Assembly (NCBI GenBank): GCA_934045075.1
Contig: OW203721.1
Location: 2,838,497-2,902,496, forward strand
Origin: Yponomeuta sedellus
Lineage: Eukaryota > Arthropoda > Insecta > Lepidoptera > Yponomeutidae
Direction: 5' to 3'
DNA: 64,000 nucleotides
Below the pieces are notes generated by a model that worked only from the letters and a program-made list of their open reading frames with translations, was not told the DNA's origin and did not search any database. This document shows, one piece after another, positions 43,025-54,834 of this stretch. The first letter of the stretch is position 1. Every line of letters starts with the position of its first letter. Both the position numbers and the translations under genes were made by a program.

Positions 43025-43110
43025 TACAAATGGCCGGCGGCCCCCAGTGAGAATGGAACTCACGACCTTTGGCATGATAATCAGATGTGATACCGCTTGT
43101 CCAAGTGATT
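43025..43110 (-). mobile_element. tRNA-derived SINE head, fragment
   Basis: On the minus strand CTTGGACAAGCGGTATCACA and the box B-like GGTCGTGAGTTCCATTC resemble a SINE head. No body follows that I can match. Confidence 0.45.
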
Positions 43111-43649
43111 TAAAGAAAACAATCCTCCTAGGCTAAGGGACAAGAACGTTGTAACGGCGCTATGGTTAAATTACTCGTACGTCACCCATTTTTGAGAAAT
43201 CCTTGAATTTTTGGCATGTAAATCGTCCTTTACCTGCTTATTAAGCCTTTTTATCAAGTTTTTCTGTTTATCATTATAAATAAATCACAGAGTTGAAGTC
43301 GTTCCACTTTGTTTTTTCAGAAACGTTTTACAACTTTAAAACACAGAAATGTGCATCGCCTTCTTGAATTATCTAAATTCACACTAAAAGGCGGCTCTTC
43401 GTTCAGCCTTTTACTAAAGAGGCTGTTTTTCGACAACCGACTAAGACAATTCTGTATCATGACTGAAAGAAATTGAAAATGGAATCGAAGCGAATACATT
43501 TTCTAGGTATTGAATCGGAAGGCTAATTTAATGAGTTAGCGGTGACACATATTGGTACGAGTACGTAATTAAATCCAATTCATCTAACTCATTGAATACT
43601 TACAAATTCAGTAGGTACGAAAAATATATTTTTTTTATCTGCCCAGTAA

Positions 43650-43800
43650 TGTTACAGCATGAGAGCCCTTAGGGCGGCTTAGAAACTTCTGACAGTGAAA
43701 CCAGCCTCTAGAATTACAAGCCTCCACCGTGGAATATACCTTTACCTTTATGAGGGAAGAGACTCGTGCCCCTCGGTGGGGACATAACGAGTTGATGATG
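43650..43800 (+). mobile_element. 5S-like SINE family, diverged 3' part
   Basis: GAGAGCCCTTAGGGCGGCTT, AACTTCTGACAGTGAAACC and CTCGGTGGGGACATAACGAG fit the family body with many changes. A (GAT)n tail follows. Confidence 0.6.
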
Positions 43801-44214
43801 ATGTTGATGAGATGCAGAAGTCCACCAAGCGTTTTATGCCCACCAAGTCACTCTTTCATCGGGTATTAAAATACAACACCAGTAAAAAAAATAATTAAAT
43901 TAACAATTAACAGACTGAGCAGAATCTTAGCAACTTTAGAGAACGAGAAATCTATAATTGTCTATCTCATTCTTTCTAAACATGTACAAGGGAGAAGGCC
44001 GACAGAACAGAAAAAACCGGCTGCGTTTTGTAGTTTTTAATTGATGATTTCCAAAAAATTTGATACAATAAGGTAAAGTGTTCGGTTAGTATAATAATTG
44101 TGGTCGAACTAAGTACAAGTGTGATCGGTGATTGCTGAAGCGCATCAAACAGTATTAACGAAATAAACTACGCACCAGAGATACGTTCCCTTTTAATATG
44201 CCAACATAAAGATA

Positions 44215-44786
44215 TTTAAAAACCTATTTAGAGGCTAAAAATTTCACCCATGCCGGGATTCGAACCCGCAACCTCTGGCTATCCGTACCAGCGCTCTACC
44301 AATTGAGCCAATGGGCGACTCACGGCATCAGTGAAATTTCGAACCTCTTTACAATATTCTCTGTATTACGTACAGGCAGCGACATCTGACTTAAGCAAAT
44401 TGCATTACTTACAGCCCCGACCACCTACTTTGCATTACAGCACGGGTTAGTGCATTAAAAATAAAAAAATAGTGTAATCATGTGGGTACAGTGATATCGT
44501 TCCGATGTTAAACCTAACTGCAAAGTAGGTGGTCGGGGCTGTAAGTAATGCAATTTGCTTAAGTCAGATGTCGCTGCCTGTACGTAATACAGAGAATATT
44601 GTAAAGAGGTTCGAAATTTCACTGATGCCGTGAGTCGCCCATTGGCTCAATTGGTAGAGCGCTGGTACGGATAGCCAGAGGTTGCGGGTTCGAATCCCGG
44701 CATGGGTGAAATTTTTAGCCTCTAAATAGGTTTTTAAATTTGTTCCTTAGCACGGGTTAGTGCATTAAAAATAAAAAAATAGTGTA
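44215..44786. mobile_element. tRNA-like fold-back element, head-to-head dimer
   Basis: It begins TTTAAAAACCTATTTAGAGG and ends ATTAAAAATAAAAAAATAGT plus GTA. The flanks are AACATAAAGATA (44203-44214 and 44787-44798), a clean 12-bp target duplication. A reverse unit with a tRNA-like segment (44245-44317) meets a forward unit with a second (44636-44708) at about 44440. Each has box A GCTCAATTGGTAGAGC and box B GGTTCGAATCC. Confidence 0.85.
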
Positions 44787-44937
44787 AACATAAAGATAGC
44801 ATAAGACTTATTTAGTTGTAAAACATACTTACGAGTATACGTTGGTAAAAGGTGTTATGAAAATAGTAGTTCCAGCATGTTTGGCCACTGAGGCATACAA
44901 ATATTAAAATAAATTTAAAGTGTGAACCATTTCAAAC

Positions 44938-45122
44938 GAAAAACCTATTTAGAGGCTAAAAATTCCACCCATGCCGGGATTCGAACCCGCGACCTCTGGC
45001 TATCCGTGCCAGCGCTCTTTCCAACTGAGCTACTGGGCGACTCACCGGCATCAGTGAAATAGCCTCTAAATAGGGTCTTGAATTGTCCTTAGCACGGGTT
45101 AGAGCATTAAAAATTATATAGT
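44938..45122. mobile_element. tRNA-like fold-back element, deleted copy
   Basis: The left end is AAAAACCTATTTAGAGGC and a reverse tRNA-like segment lies at about 44966-45039. The element then jumps to AGCCTCTAAATAGGGTCTTG and the reversed start GCACGGGTTAGAGCATTAAA. The target duplication is CATTTCAAAC (44928-44937 and 45123-45132). Confidence 0.8.
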
Positions 45123-45234
45123 CATTTCAAACCAGTTTTCATGTCAAACATAAAATAAGAAAAATATGTATTTCAAATAAAATACAAAGTCTAAGAATAA
45201 TGGTATGTCAATAATAAACAATTTAACGCCTTAT

Positions 45235-45288
45235 TAGCGCTAGTTAGCTAGGGGCGCCCAATTAAGCGCCCCTAGCTAACTAGCGCTA
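45235..45288. repeat. Perfect 23-bp stem hairpin
   Basis: Left arm 45235-45257 (TAGCGCTAGTTAGCTAGGGG then CGC) and right arm 45266-45288 are exact reverse complements with an 8-nt loop. Sequence on the right (45290-45500) is related to the intronic repeat near 36280-36430. Confidence 0.9.
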
Positions 45289-45726
45289 CCAGTGGAATAA
45301 AAATCATAGCATGTTTTTTTTAAGTAAACATGAGAAATCTTAATATCTGTAGTAACTAATTTAAGCATATACAGCCTAGAATGTAGTATAAATATCCTAG
45401 GACTTTAATCCAATTACCGCTAAAAACGGCCGTTTTTGGCAGAAATCGATTAAAGTCCTAGAGAGTAGATTCTAAAAATAGTTATCAGTTGTTAAGACTT
45501 CTCATGTTCACTTTTAGACAAAAACGTATAGTAAAACAAGTTAAGATTTTTGTTCAATTGGTGGTGCGAGGTAGCTCCCTTAAGCGCCTTAAGCAAAATA
45601 AGAAAGTACTGCTTTAAACTCGCGGCTGTCCCCAGAGGAGTAGGCAGAGACAGGGTTCACCAAATCTCCTTCAGTTTCTCAACAATCGTTAGACGCTGGC
45701 CAGTTTCTGTTACTTCGATCAACTGC

Positions 45727-46590
45727 CACCTACGTATGATAAGATTCCATGATTGCCATCAATAACTTTAAATGCCAAAGCATTATTGAATTTCTTACAA
45801 CAGTATAAGATTATAAGGGATTTATAAGGGTTAATAAAAAACATCTTTACCCATTTACCAGCGCGATGGCATACAAGGGTTGATATCGTATATCAACCCT
45901 TGTATGTCCCCACTGCTGGGGCACGAGTCTCTTCCTGCATCGCAGGAACGTTAGGCCATACTCCACCACGGGGGCCAAGTCCGGATTGGTGGAGGATTGT
46001 AAGACAGTGGCGAGCCTTACTATCATGACATGGCTTAACGACTGCCATTACATGACAGCCGGCACAAACGGCTTAACGGCTTCTGGTACTTTGCATTGCG
46101 GCATCTTTGAAACGGTAGGCAAAGTCGGCAGCCCATAACGCTTTACATACGTGCACTTTAACCCTAGGCACTTAACCTACTCACGTAAGTGGTCGTCGAT
46201 CGAAATTTTTTTTTGAAATGTTAAGTTTTAAACTTGCCTTGCAAGGCACGTTAAGTCATTGGTGCCGGCTGTCATGTAATGGCGTGGGTGGTTTGGTAAC
46301 TTCGACTATAAGGCCTGCCACTGACTTCCAAGTCACCACCAAGCCAGCCTGGGACCCCGTGGTGGAGAATGGCCTAATCTTCCTGCGATGCAGGAATAGA
46401 CCCGTTCCCCAGCAGTGGGGACATACAAGGGTTGATATCGTACCATCGCGCTGGTAAATGGGTAAAGATGTTTTTTATTGACCCTTATAAATCCCTTATA
46501 ATCTTATACTGTTGTAAGAAATACAATAATGCTTTGGCATTTAAAGTTATTGATGGCAATCATGGAATCTTATCATACGTAGGTGGCAAT
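45727..46590. repeat. Inverted duplication, arms about 360 bp
   Basis: The left arm has unique sequence (CCACCTACGTATGATAAGAT to ATTTACCAGCGCGATGG) followed by a reverse 5S-like SINE (about 45889-46085). The right arm has a forward SINE (about 46232-46440) followed by the reverse complement of the same unique sequence (about 46442-46584). The unique parts differ at about two of 140 positions. The centre is near 46160. No gene is contained. Confidence 0.8.
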
Positions 46591-46599
46591 TGATTTAAT

Positions 46600-47880
46600 A
46601 TGACTGTGGAAAATATAGTGAGAGTGGAGTTTTTTTGTCCGCAGCTTTGTTCTCCGCTAAACTACAGTCCGAGCGCAGCGGCTCACATTTTATATTGTAC
46701 ATTGACATTCAGCAAAGAAAATGAAAATACTTTTACGTTGAAATAAAATTGATTACATTTCATTTCATATCTGGAACGTTGTGCATTTCATTAAAAAAAC
46801 AAGCGTGTGATCTGACATTATATTAGACAACCATATACTCGTAGGTAGGTACAGGCGGGTACCAAAATCAACATCCATGAACCCAACTCCGGTGACAACG
46901 CAAATAAACGGCAAAGGTTGATGTGATAATGACTATACTTGATGTATTTGATAGCTTAAAGTGTTATTATTTTTCAATGTAATCTACTTAACACTGCAGT
47001 TGCTCAGCTCAGCTAGCTAGTGTATATGCGAATGTAGAGGGCGGTGTCGTATACAGAGTCCAAGTTTCAGAAGAAATAGGAAAAATATACGACGTGGAAA
47101 GTAAAAACATTAAGGCTGGCTCGAAGAAGTTTCTCTAGAAATAAGTTCTCTTTTGCCCGTGCTGTAGTTAATCCCATTTTTTAAGTGCTGTTTTGTGTAT
47201 TTTGTGCAAGAAAGAGTAAGAAACAAAGTATAGGAGGTAACTATACCGCTGAATCTGAACACAAATCCTAGTATTAATATTATAAATGTGAAAGTTTAAC
47301 CATAACAAAAACCCCGACTGCTAAGAGGTGTCAGGCAAGGCCTAATTTAAGTCAATTATAAATTTTTTGCAAGCAGACGCCTACCCATTTTGGAAATGAA
47401 AGCTCTTGCGAGCAATTACTCGCAACGTCGGGCGTCGTCGATGAAAAAAATCCTAAGTGAAATGACAAAATCGGACCGCAAGTAGATAATTTTAATTTTT
47501 ATACATTCTATTATGTGCAGGTTTAAAGAGCTAGTGCTTTTCAACCATAATAAGAAATCGAGTTAGATGTCTTAGCAGACCGATTCTTCTTTTAAATGTT
47601 GCAGGTTTGTTTATATTCGCAATGCGTAAATATTTTTAGATTTCAAAACTTGACTCTGTCTACGCTACCTTTTTTATAATGCGGCGGTGTAAAATGTTTA
47701 ATTAATTTAAACAAATTAAAACAGCTGAGCTGAGTGTAATGACAGCGTTAAGGCCTGCGCAGAATCGTAAAAAATGTCCTCCGAGTACTTGTCGCGGACT
47801 CAACGCCTACGGTATGCGTCATTTTATTCCCCGGAAATTGAGTGAAGCGTACGCTATGGTAGCAAATATTCTGAGATTAC
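46600..47880. other. No recognised gene
   Basis: 46660-46770 (GCAGCGGCTCACATTTTATA, ACGTTGAAATAAAATTGATT) resembles 62100-62180 and may be a LINE 3' tail. Nothing else is recognised. Confidence 0.4.
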
Positions 47881-47894
47881 AATGTGTTGTAATT

Positions 47895-48030
47895 ACACTA
47901 TTTTTATTTTTAATGCACTAACCCGTGCTAAGGAACAAATTACGGATACGGATATCTGGTACGGATAGCCAGAGGTTGCGGGTTCGAATCCCGGCATGGG
48001 TGAAATTTTTAGCCTCTAAATAGGTTTTTA
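47895..48030 (+). mobile_element. tRNA-like fold-back element, 136-bp copy
   Basis: It starts ACACTATTTTTATTTTTAAT and ends AGCCTCTAAATAGGTTTTTA. Only the 3' half of the tRNA-like part (TACGGATAGCCAGAGG and box B GGTTCGAATCC) is present. The target duplication is AATGTGTTGTAATT, 14 bp (47881-47894 and 48031-48044). Confidence 0.85.
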
Positions 48031-48044
48031 AATGTGTTGTAATT

Positions 48045-51000
48045 TACATGAAGTTGAAAAAGAAAAAGCGTTTTAAAAGAGAGCACCGAACTTTCGTCCA
48101 CTCCGGTCTCTTGATGTCCTCGGTAACTTGAGGGACTTTTTTAACGGGGTACTTTGAGTCCTTTGTGTGCGTTACTCGATACAATATAAGAGATCTATAT
48201 CGCCGGACAAAAAAGTACCCGGGGGATAGTCCCTCGTCTGCGCAGGCCTTTATTACGACAAATCGGGTAACACATAAGTTCTGTAAAGATAACAACGATA
48301 TTACTGACAGTTTTATAATAAACTATTTATTTGCTAGAGCTTAACACTTTCGCTGTCAAGATAGAGTAAGAGTAAGTTGGTAACACATTTCAATATATTT
48401 AGAGTAATGATTTTTATATGTTAAATATACATAATAATTAAAAATCTCCTGTGAAACGGCTACACCGATTTTTATGAAACTTTTTGTGTAAATGTGGTAC
48501 CGCTGAGAATAGGCCGTAGTCTAAACAAAGTGTGAAAAATCAGCTAGTAATAAATATAAGGAAAAAAAAATAAGTTCGTATGGAATTGGACAACAGTTAC
48601 CGTTGTCTGTAATAATGTTAATATTTTAAGGAGAAGTATTTTTTTAATTACAAATATTTGTAGTGTAGACAAATAAAGATTTGAGCAGATCTGTTTGTAA
48701 GCGAATATAACACTATTTCAAACTGAGTTTTGTTATAAATGTAACTATTAACAAAACCCATGATTACTATGTTTATAAACTTAGCTTCAAAATATTCGAT
48801 TATAATATAAATTTGACGAATATGAAAAACAAGAAAAATTTATTAAATCTTCTAATAATACTGTACTTCTAAACATGCGTTTTGCAATGTGGGCTAGCGT
48901 ATGCAATGCAACAATTAGGTGGAGCGCAAGCAGGCGGTGTATTTGTCCTGCAGCAAAAGTGTTAAGGTAAAATTGGCTGTTGCTTTTAAGCAATCAACTA
49001 ATAGATAATCCTACAATAACAATGACTTGTTGTTGCTACAAACAGTGAATATTTGACATAAGTTTAATGGAAAAGCTACCTTTAAATTTCAGAATACATA
49101 TACTATAAACGTGTCATTTAGGGCGAGATAAATAGTCGCTTCTAAAAACGAGTCTTAGCGAAAGCACTTGCTTAAGAATCGATTTGTCTATCATAGACAG
49201 TACTTTGGCATTCTCTAAGTCGCGAAACCCGGACTAATTCTTAGCATTGGCCTAAGAACATGCTTAGCTAAGCAAACGTCTACTTTGATACTTAGCTAAG
49301 TTAGCCTGAAGTAATGCTTAGGGAAGCTTGAGTACGGACTTGGGCTAAGCAACGACTATTTATCTCGCCCTTAGTGTTTGAAGGGAATGACCACGTGAGA
49401 AACAATCAACCACAGTAGAAGACACAACATATTTTTCTAGAGCAGGCTGGATGGATGAAAATATTACTCCATCATGACAGTTTTAATAACAAATATAGGT
49501 GTAGGTTATGGCATGTTGAACATTTAACATCTATTATAGTAGGTTTAAAGTACATTGATTTTACTTATTAATGTTATGTGCCTAGACAGTAGATATAGGG
49601 CAGAGTTGCTTGAAAAATCATAGTATGTCACTAGGTATATTACCTTAGGAATATCGGTGTGAGAGATTCATATATAGTTTTTTATTTTACTTATAAAAAT
49701 AATCGGTACCATTATTCAGGCCCTGCGCAAAAATATTTATATAAATCTGAAATACACATAGATTTAAATAAAGGCCTGAAAACTTGTACCTTTGAAAAGA
49801 GCGAACCTTGAATATATATAAATATAATATTGTGTATTGATATCATTTGAGTTTTTATATATTTGATTTATACTTATTATAATATGCTTAGATGAGCAAT
49901 CTGTAAATATGTAGTCGACAGACATATTGAGACTATCATATTTAATTATATCCTCAACAAGTAAATCTTAATTTTGCTAATGATTAATATCGTTCCTCGA
50001 TCTCATCAATATATTTTATTATAATTATCAATAGTATGTAGTAAGTTTGCTTACGCATATACATATGTATTTTTTTAACATTTTTATATATTTCTTGCGT
50101 TGTTTTTTTTCATAATTATTACCTATAATTACAACGAATTAGATAAAGACATAAAATTTACCCAATTAAAGACGAATCAGAGAAATCGAACGGAGGGCAA
50201 TGCTATTGATGCGTGTATGTAGGCATGAATTGGTTTCATTTCATTATGACCACAGCTTAATAATCTGAATAAATCAACTTTTATGTAATTAGCATCAAGT
50301 TATCGTAAGTATCGTGGATACATAGAGGCGTTTACGATTATCACAAGTCAAAAGAAAATAAAAACTACCTACTACGTAATAATAGATCAATTCCTTGAGC
50401 AATCATTCTGATGGAGAACTTTTTTAACAAACGGTAATCTTTGCACCGATAATTGATAAGATAACCATTATTTAATTTTAAATTAAAAAAAAATGATCAT
50501 TTTGAGCATGATCAAACAGTCATAGAATAAATCTTGTATGAAAAAAAACCCCTGTGTAATATTGGATTATGAATACGTTTTAAAATATTTTGAAGATTGT
50601 TTTATCGTGTCATTTTTCGTGAAATATGTGAAAAAAACACATTTGAAACATAATTAACTGCTCTGGTGAATTCCGCCTTACTGTTATTAGATTATTTACA
50701 ATAAAAAACGAATAAATACAGCTTCATACTAACATGATTGCTCCCTGCCTCATACACACTTAGAGAGTTAATGAATGAGAGCAAATTTAGTTTAGATGTT
50801 GTGTATAAAATAAGAAAAAAATTTACAAGTGCCCGTTTAATGCTTTTGGGTTAGTTTTGGCGTTTGGTAACGCAAAATATTGATTACGAAAAGAATTATC
50901 AAACATTGTATTATAGATAATTAAATGGAACAATAGAAACTTACAATGAAAACCATAAGATTGATTGATATTCTTATCTTAACTTAAAATATTTATAAAG

Positions 51001-52340
51001 TACGGTAGCCGTGGGATGAAGTAAAGATTGTTCACAATTATTATAAATAGTTGTGTTTGTAAAACTCTGATAAAATTATGACAGTAGACAGTTTATAAAC
51101 ATTGTTACACTTTGCAGCATCAATATATTAATACTATTAGGTATCCTTATCTACTTAACAATTTAATGCATGTTAAATTTTCTGTATTATGTGATCAACA
51201 ATTTTAGAGATATATATGATATTTAACACTTAGTTGAGTTTGCTTAACTCTTAGGTACTGTATGACAGATTTGAATTTTTAAGATCACTCATCAGAAGAA
51301 GAGAGAATAGATACACTAATAGACAGGATTGCTGTCAATTAAGGAAAAATTCTAAGAGTCTCTAAGCATTTCACTGTCTTTTGTTGTTCCATTTCAAAGC
51401 AATGTTGTTAAAAAAACAACCGCATAAATTGATTTCATGATCGTATCTATTATAATTTTGCGCGTTCATAATACCCGCAAGTAATACAGCTTAAAGTTAC
51501 AAATTAAAATATTATGTAATTCATAATATCTTAATCCACCTAAAAATAGGTAAATAAGTAGCTATTCTATGCATCTTTTAATTAGGGAAAGTTATATTAC
51601 TACAGTGCATGTGAAACTGACATAGATAATTTACCAAGTTACCAAACTCAACTTTAAAAGTTCTGCATGAAAGACGGTTTAATTAAAATCAAAAAGTCGA
51701 GAACGATGAAAAGAAATTTACTATTTTCTGTTTATTTTAGTTGTAACGTAGGTCAATTAGTAGAAGCAAAGAAATTAATAAGATTACTACCGCTTATGGA
51801 TTACGATACTAAGATTTATGTTCCCTTAACCTAGATAATCTGCACAAGACTGGCCGGATTCCTTATAAGTACAGTAAAATCTTCAAATCATGTAACCCTA
51901 GAATTTTATGATTTCCACCCAAAGACAGAATTTTAAGCCCCTACACGTCTGGCCGAAGGATATAGATTGATTCAGAAAATTTTATTTAATCCTACACATA
52001 ATTTGTTTGAAACTTAACTCCATGATGGATATCACGGAATTAAGTAACGTTGTAAAATTTAAGCTAACAATCTATTGCACATTGCACATGACATGTTTCT
52101 TATACCTACTAACAGAGCGAAGAAGCATCTAATAACTAAACTCGCAACCCGTCCACGCCTCGGTTGTCAATCAACGTGTTTAGAAAGTAACAATAGTAAA
52201 GTAATAATACTATGCACGTATATCGAAAACTTTGCTTTTTTTATCGCACTACACTATCACTAAAAAAAGTGCTTCAAAGTCTATCGTGAGCTAAACAATT
52301 CACCAGACGGTAATTCAGAATGCACCAGCAGTGTGTCAAC
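48045..52340. other. Long AT-rich stretch without a gene
   Basis: I find no coding exon. A minus-strand open frame at 48044-48295 (with THTKDSKYPVKKVPQVTEDI) has ordinary amino-acid composition but no splice or start context that convinces me. 48440-48560 (TTTATGAAACTTTTTGTGTA) may be a repeat fragment. One MITE lies at 49121-49370. Confidence 0.45.
49121..49370. mobile_element. 250-bp MITE, TTA target duplication
   Basis: Ends GGGCGAGATAAATAGTCG and CGACTATTTATCTCGCCC are perfect 18-bp inverted repeats. TTA stands on both sides (49118-49120 and 49371-49373), as in PIF/Harbinger-like MITEs. The interior has repeated CTTAGCTAAG palindromes. Confidence 0.85.
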
Positions 52341-52549
52341 TTGTATCTCAAATGCTGCCGTCTAATCGCTCGGCGGCGGGCGGAGCTTGAGCTCTCAGGC
52401 CGTTCTGGATAAACGAACGGGGTGGCGGGTTGCGCCTGAGGTAGCCATTACTTAGGCTGAGGCGCCGCAGTGTTTGCGGTGACCGGTGTGGCCACGATCT
52501 GCTCCTGGAAGTGATGACGGACCTGCCGGGCAAAGACTTATTCCTGTCA

Positions 52550-52745
52550 CATAGCACAACCTCACGCCTGTATCCCAGACTGGTAGGCAGAGACCAGGGA
52601 CTGCCACTTGTCACGATCCTGACACATCACTTTCTCTTCATCAACGTTTATTAGTCGTTGATTCACCCACGCCTGTTTCGTCTATTTTTATCCTCTCCTT
52701 GGCTAATATATCCCCTAAAAGGTCGAGGTACCTATATCAGCAAAT
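52550..52745. repeat. Dispersed repeat (CAGGCGTGAGGTTATG family), reverse
   Basis: AACCTCACGCCTGTATCCCA, GGGACTGCCACTTGTCACGA and ATATATCCCCTAAAAGGTCG match the copy at 58360-58600. Confidence 0.65.
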
Positions 52746-52759
52746 ATTCGCACACACAG

Positions 52760-53480
52760 TGATAAGCCTCTCTATTCAATTTGGCGACACACAGATCGGA
52801 CGGCTTTTTGGCTATTCGCATCTTTGATGTTTGGTCGCATGTGAGGGACTGGTGTCCCTCACATGGTGGGACTGGGAATCAGTGGCAGAAACATGCACTT
52901 TTTATCAAGGGCAGCCGTTTGATTCAGTTGTTTCCTGGGTGATTTAAACATACGGACACCATCACGATGCGGGTGGGTGGGGGAGGTTTGGGGAACAAGA
53001 GGTTCTCAGAGGTCCTCGGAGGACCTCTAATTTCCCGACTGTTAAGACTAAATACATTTACGCTTAAATTCGCATCGCGCCGTTATCAGTTCAGCTATAT
53101 GTAACTCTTTAAACGTAGCAATTTAATCAATCACACTCGCGGTTAATATAATTTTCACTATATTACCTACTCTGCGTAGCCTCAAAGACTAGATTGTGTG
53201 CTCAGAAGTTGATAAAACTGTTACCAATATCTACCAGAAACCAATACACAGTTTGCAATAGTATTCAGTATGATTCGCTGTGCTCATATATAGACTACAA
53301 ACTTTTACTACAATAATTGACTGTACCCGCCCCTTCAGTCTACGCGAGACCACGTGGTCTTCGGACCACAGATAGTCCTTATAAGCGGCAATGAACCGCG
53401 GGAGGACCGTCCAGAGCATATAAATGATTTGGTTGATGTACTTAAATAAGATATCAACAAAACAATCAAATTGACTCTTC
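52760..53480. other. No recognised gene
   Basis: No exon is seen, although the 3' part of SCAI transcripts could reach here. An inverted pair GGACTGGTGTCCCTCACATG with a following TGGGACTGG lies near 52845. Confidence 0.35.
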
Positions 53481-53484
53481 TTCG

Positions 53485-53658
53485 TGGCTACCTGCTACTC
53501 AGATCCAGCTCAGAAGCGATGTTCCAGACTGCATTAGAAGTAGACAGAACTGAGAATACGACAACAATGTTACTAGCCTCACATCCAGTTGAGAAGCGAG
53601 GTTCCAGACTGGCATAGGAGCAGACTAAGTTCGAGTGTACGCTTACAATGTCATTGTT
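53485..53658 (-). other. Former 3' continuation of the SCAI frame, with an internal duplication
   Basis: On the minus strand, from the second copy of ATGTCATTGTT the SCAI frame continues open (VSVHSNLVCSYASLEPRF and onward) to a TAG near 53488. Two similar segments, TCTGGAACCTCGCTTCTCAA and TCTGGAACATCGCTTCTGAG, repeat in it. Before the SINE came in, this could have been 3' UTR or C-terminal coding. Confidence 0.35.
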
Positions 53659-53896
53659 CGTCGTCGTCGTCGTCGTCAGGCTGTGTAGCCCTCCCCTAAA
53701 GAGCGCCACGTTGTGCTATCATAGGGGCAAAGCCCATAATCCGCACGCTGGCCATGCGGGTTGGGGATCGCAGTTCGGTGGAATTGTACTGCAAGGGGCG
53801 CTGCTGCCCACCCCCCGGTTTGTGTCCCTTAGTCGCCTTTTACGACACCCGCGGGAAGAATTAGGTTGGTGCTATTCTCTAGGCACCACACAGCAG
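53659..53896 (-). mobile_element. SINE with LINE-shared tail, in the last SCAI exon
   Basis: On the minus strand it reads GCTGTGTGGTGCCTAGAGAA, TTCTTCCCGCGGGTGTCGTA and GGGGAGGGCTACACAGCCTG, then a (GAC)n tail. The target duplication is ATGTCATTGTT (53648-53658 and about 53898-53908). The orientation is the same as SCAI. Confidence 0.8.
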
Positions 53897-54138
53897 TATG
53901 TCATTGTTACTGGGATAGAAAGTGCCACTCACATCCAGCAGAGCAGCCAGGTCCCAGATCAGGTGGACGAGGGTCGGGTGCTCCAACAGCTCGGCCTCCG
54001 GCAGCGGCGGGGAGGCGCGCGGAAGGTGTGTGCGTGCACGGAATGAGCGGTGCATCTTCATCGTCACCTCGCAGAAGATGTAGCGCAGGATCAGAAGGCG
54101 CAGGAAGTCGTCGCCCATGAACGACAGATAGGCGGGGT
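53879..54138 (-). CDS. SCAI: SCAI, last exon in this window
   Basis: SCAI is known as a nuclear cofactor that restrains MRTF/SRF transcription and acts with 53BP1 in DNA repair. The acceptor CCCCTTCCAG lies before ACCCCGCCTATC. The frame gives DPAYLSFMGDDFLRLLILRY, IFCEVTMKMHRSFRARTH and HLIWDLAALLDV, collinear with the C-terminus of animal SCAI (GDEFLRLL, RFIFC, M-x-MH-x-FR, LASILDV). As drawn it reads through LLDVSGTFYPSNND and stops at TAG 53881-53879, inside the SINE. A good donor (GGAT then GTGAGTGG, exon end 53933) offers another end by splicing to an exon I cannot find. Confidence 0.8.
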
Positions 54139-54191
54139 CTGGAAGGGGAAAGTTTGCGTAGGACATATTATAGTGTTAGTGTTAGTTACAT

Positions 54192-54520
54192 GAAGCGCTC
54201 GTGGCCTAGGCGAACCGAGTGATTGGAATCAATCACTTGAGTTAAGCAACAACAGGCGCGGTCAGGTGCAGGATGGGTGACCATCCCGTGACTACCGCTA
54301 GTGGCATTTTTCCGAGCGCTTCCGTACTTCACAAGGCACGTTAAGCCGTTGGTGCCGGCTGTCATGCAATGGCAGTCGTTAAGCCATGTCAGAGGCCTTA
54401 TGGGCGGCTTGATATCTTCTGACAGTAAGGCCCGCCACTGTCTTACAATCCTCTACCAACTCGGACTTGGCCCCCGTGGTGGAGTTGCCCCAGCAGTGGG
54501 GACATACAAGGGTTGATAAC
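54192..54520 (+). mobile_element. Full-length 5S rRNA-like SINE next to an SCAI acceptor
   Basis: Head: GTGATTGGAATCAATCACTT, GAGTTAAGCAACAACAGGCG, CGGTCAGGTGCAGGATGGGT and GACC. These align with the 5S rRNA region from GATCACC through TTAAGCA to GATGGGGGACC. The body and the CAAGGGTTGATAAC end follow. The target duplication is GTTAGTTACAT (54181-54191 and 54521-54531). It lies 54 bp from the acceptor of the last SCAI exon, antisense to the gene. Confidence 0.8.
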
Positions 54521-54834
54521 GTTAGTTACATCATCATTTATTTGACATAGCAAATAATTTTGTTTTTTATATTTGTACGCCGCAAGGTAAAATATGGAGC
54601 ACCAGAAAGTATTTTACCTACACCTGTACGCATTACCATGTTTGTAATGCGAAGTACTTGTATTTTGTATTTGCATGTATATCTATAGAACGGCTGGACC
54701 CATATTTACGATCTTCGATTTAGAATAGAATACAATAGAAAAACATTTGTTCAAATACCCCAACACACATAAAATCCTAAAAATAAATAACATTGACAGT
54801 CAGCGAACACGCTTATGGTACACACATTGGCCTT

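Noticed and set aside
53488..53709. Separate minus-strand gene of 73 codons
   Set aside because: It begins in SINE sequence; the downstream part is the old continuation of the SCAI frame.
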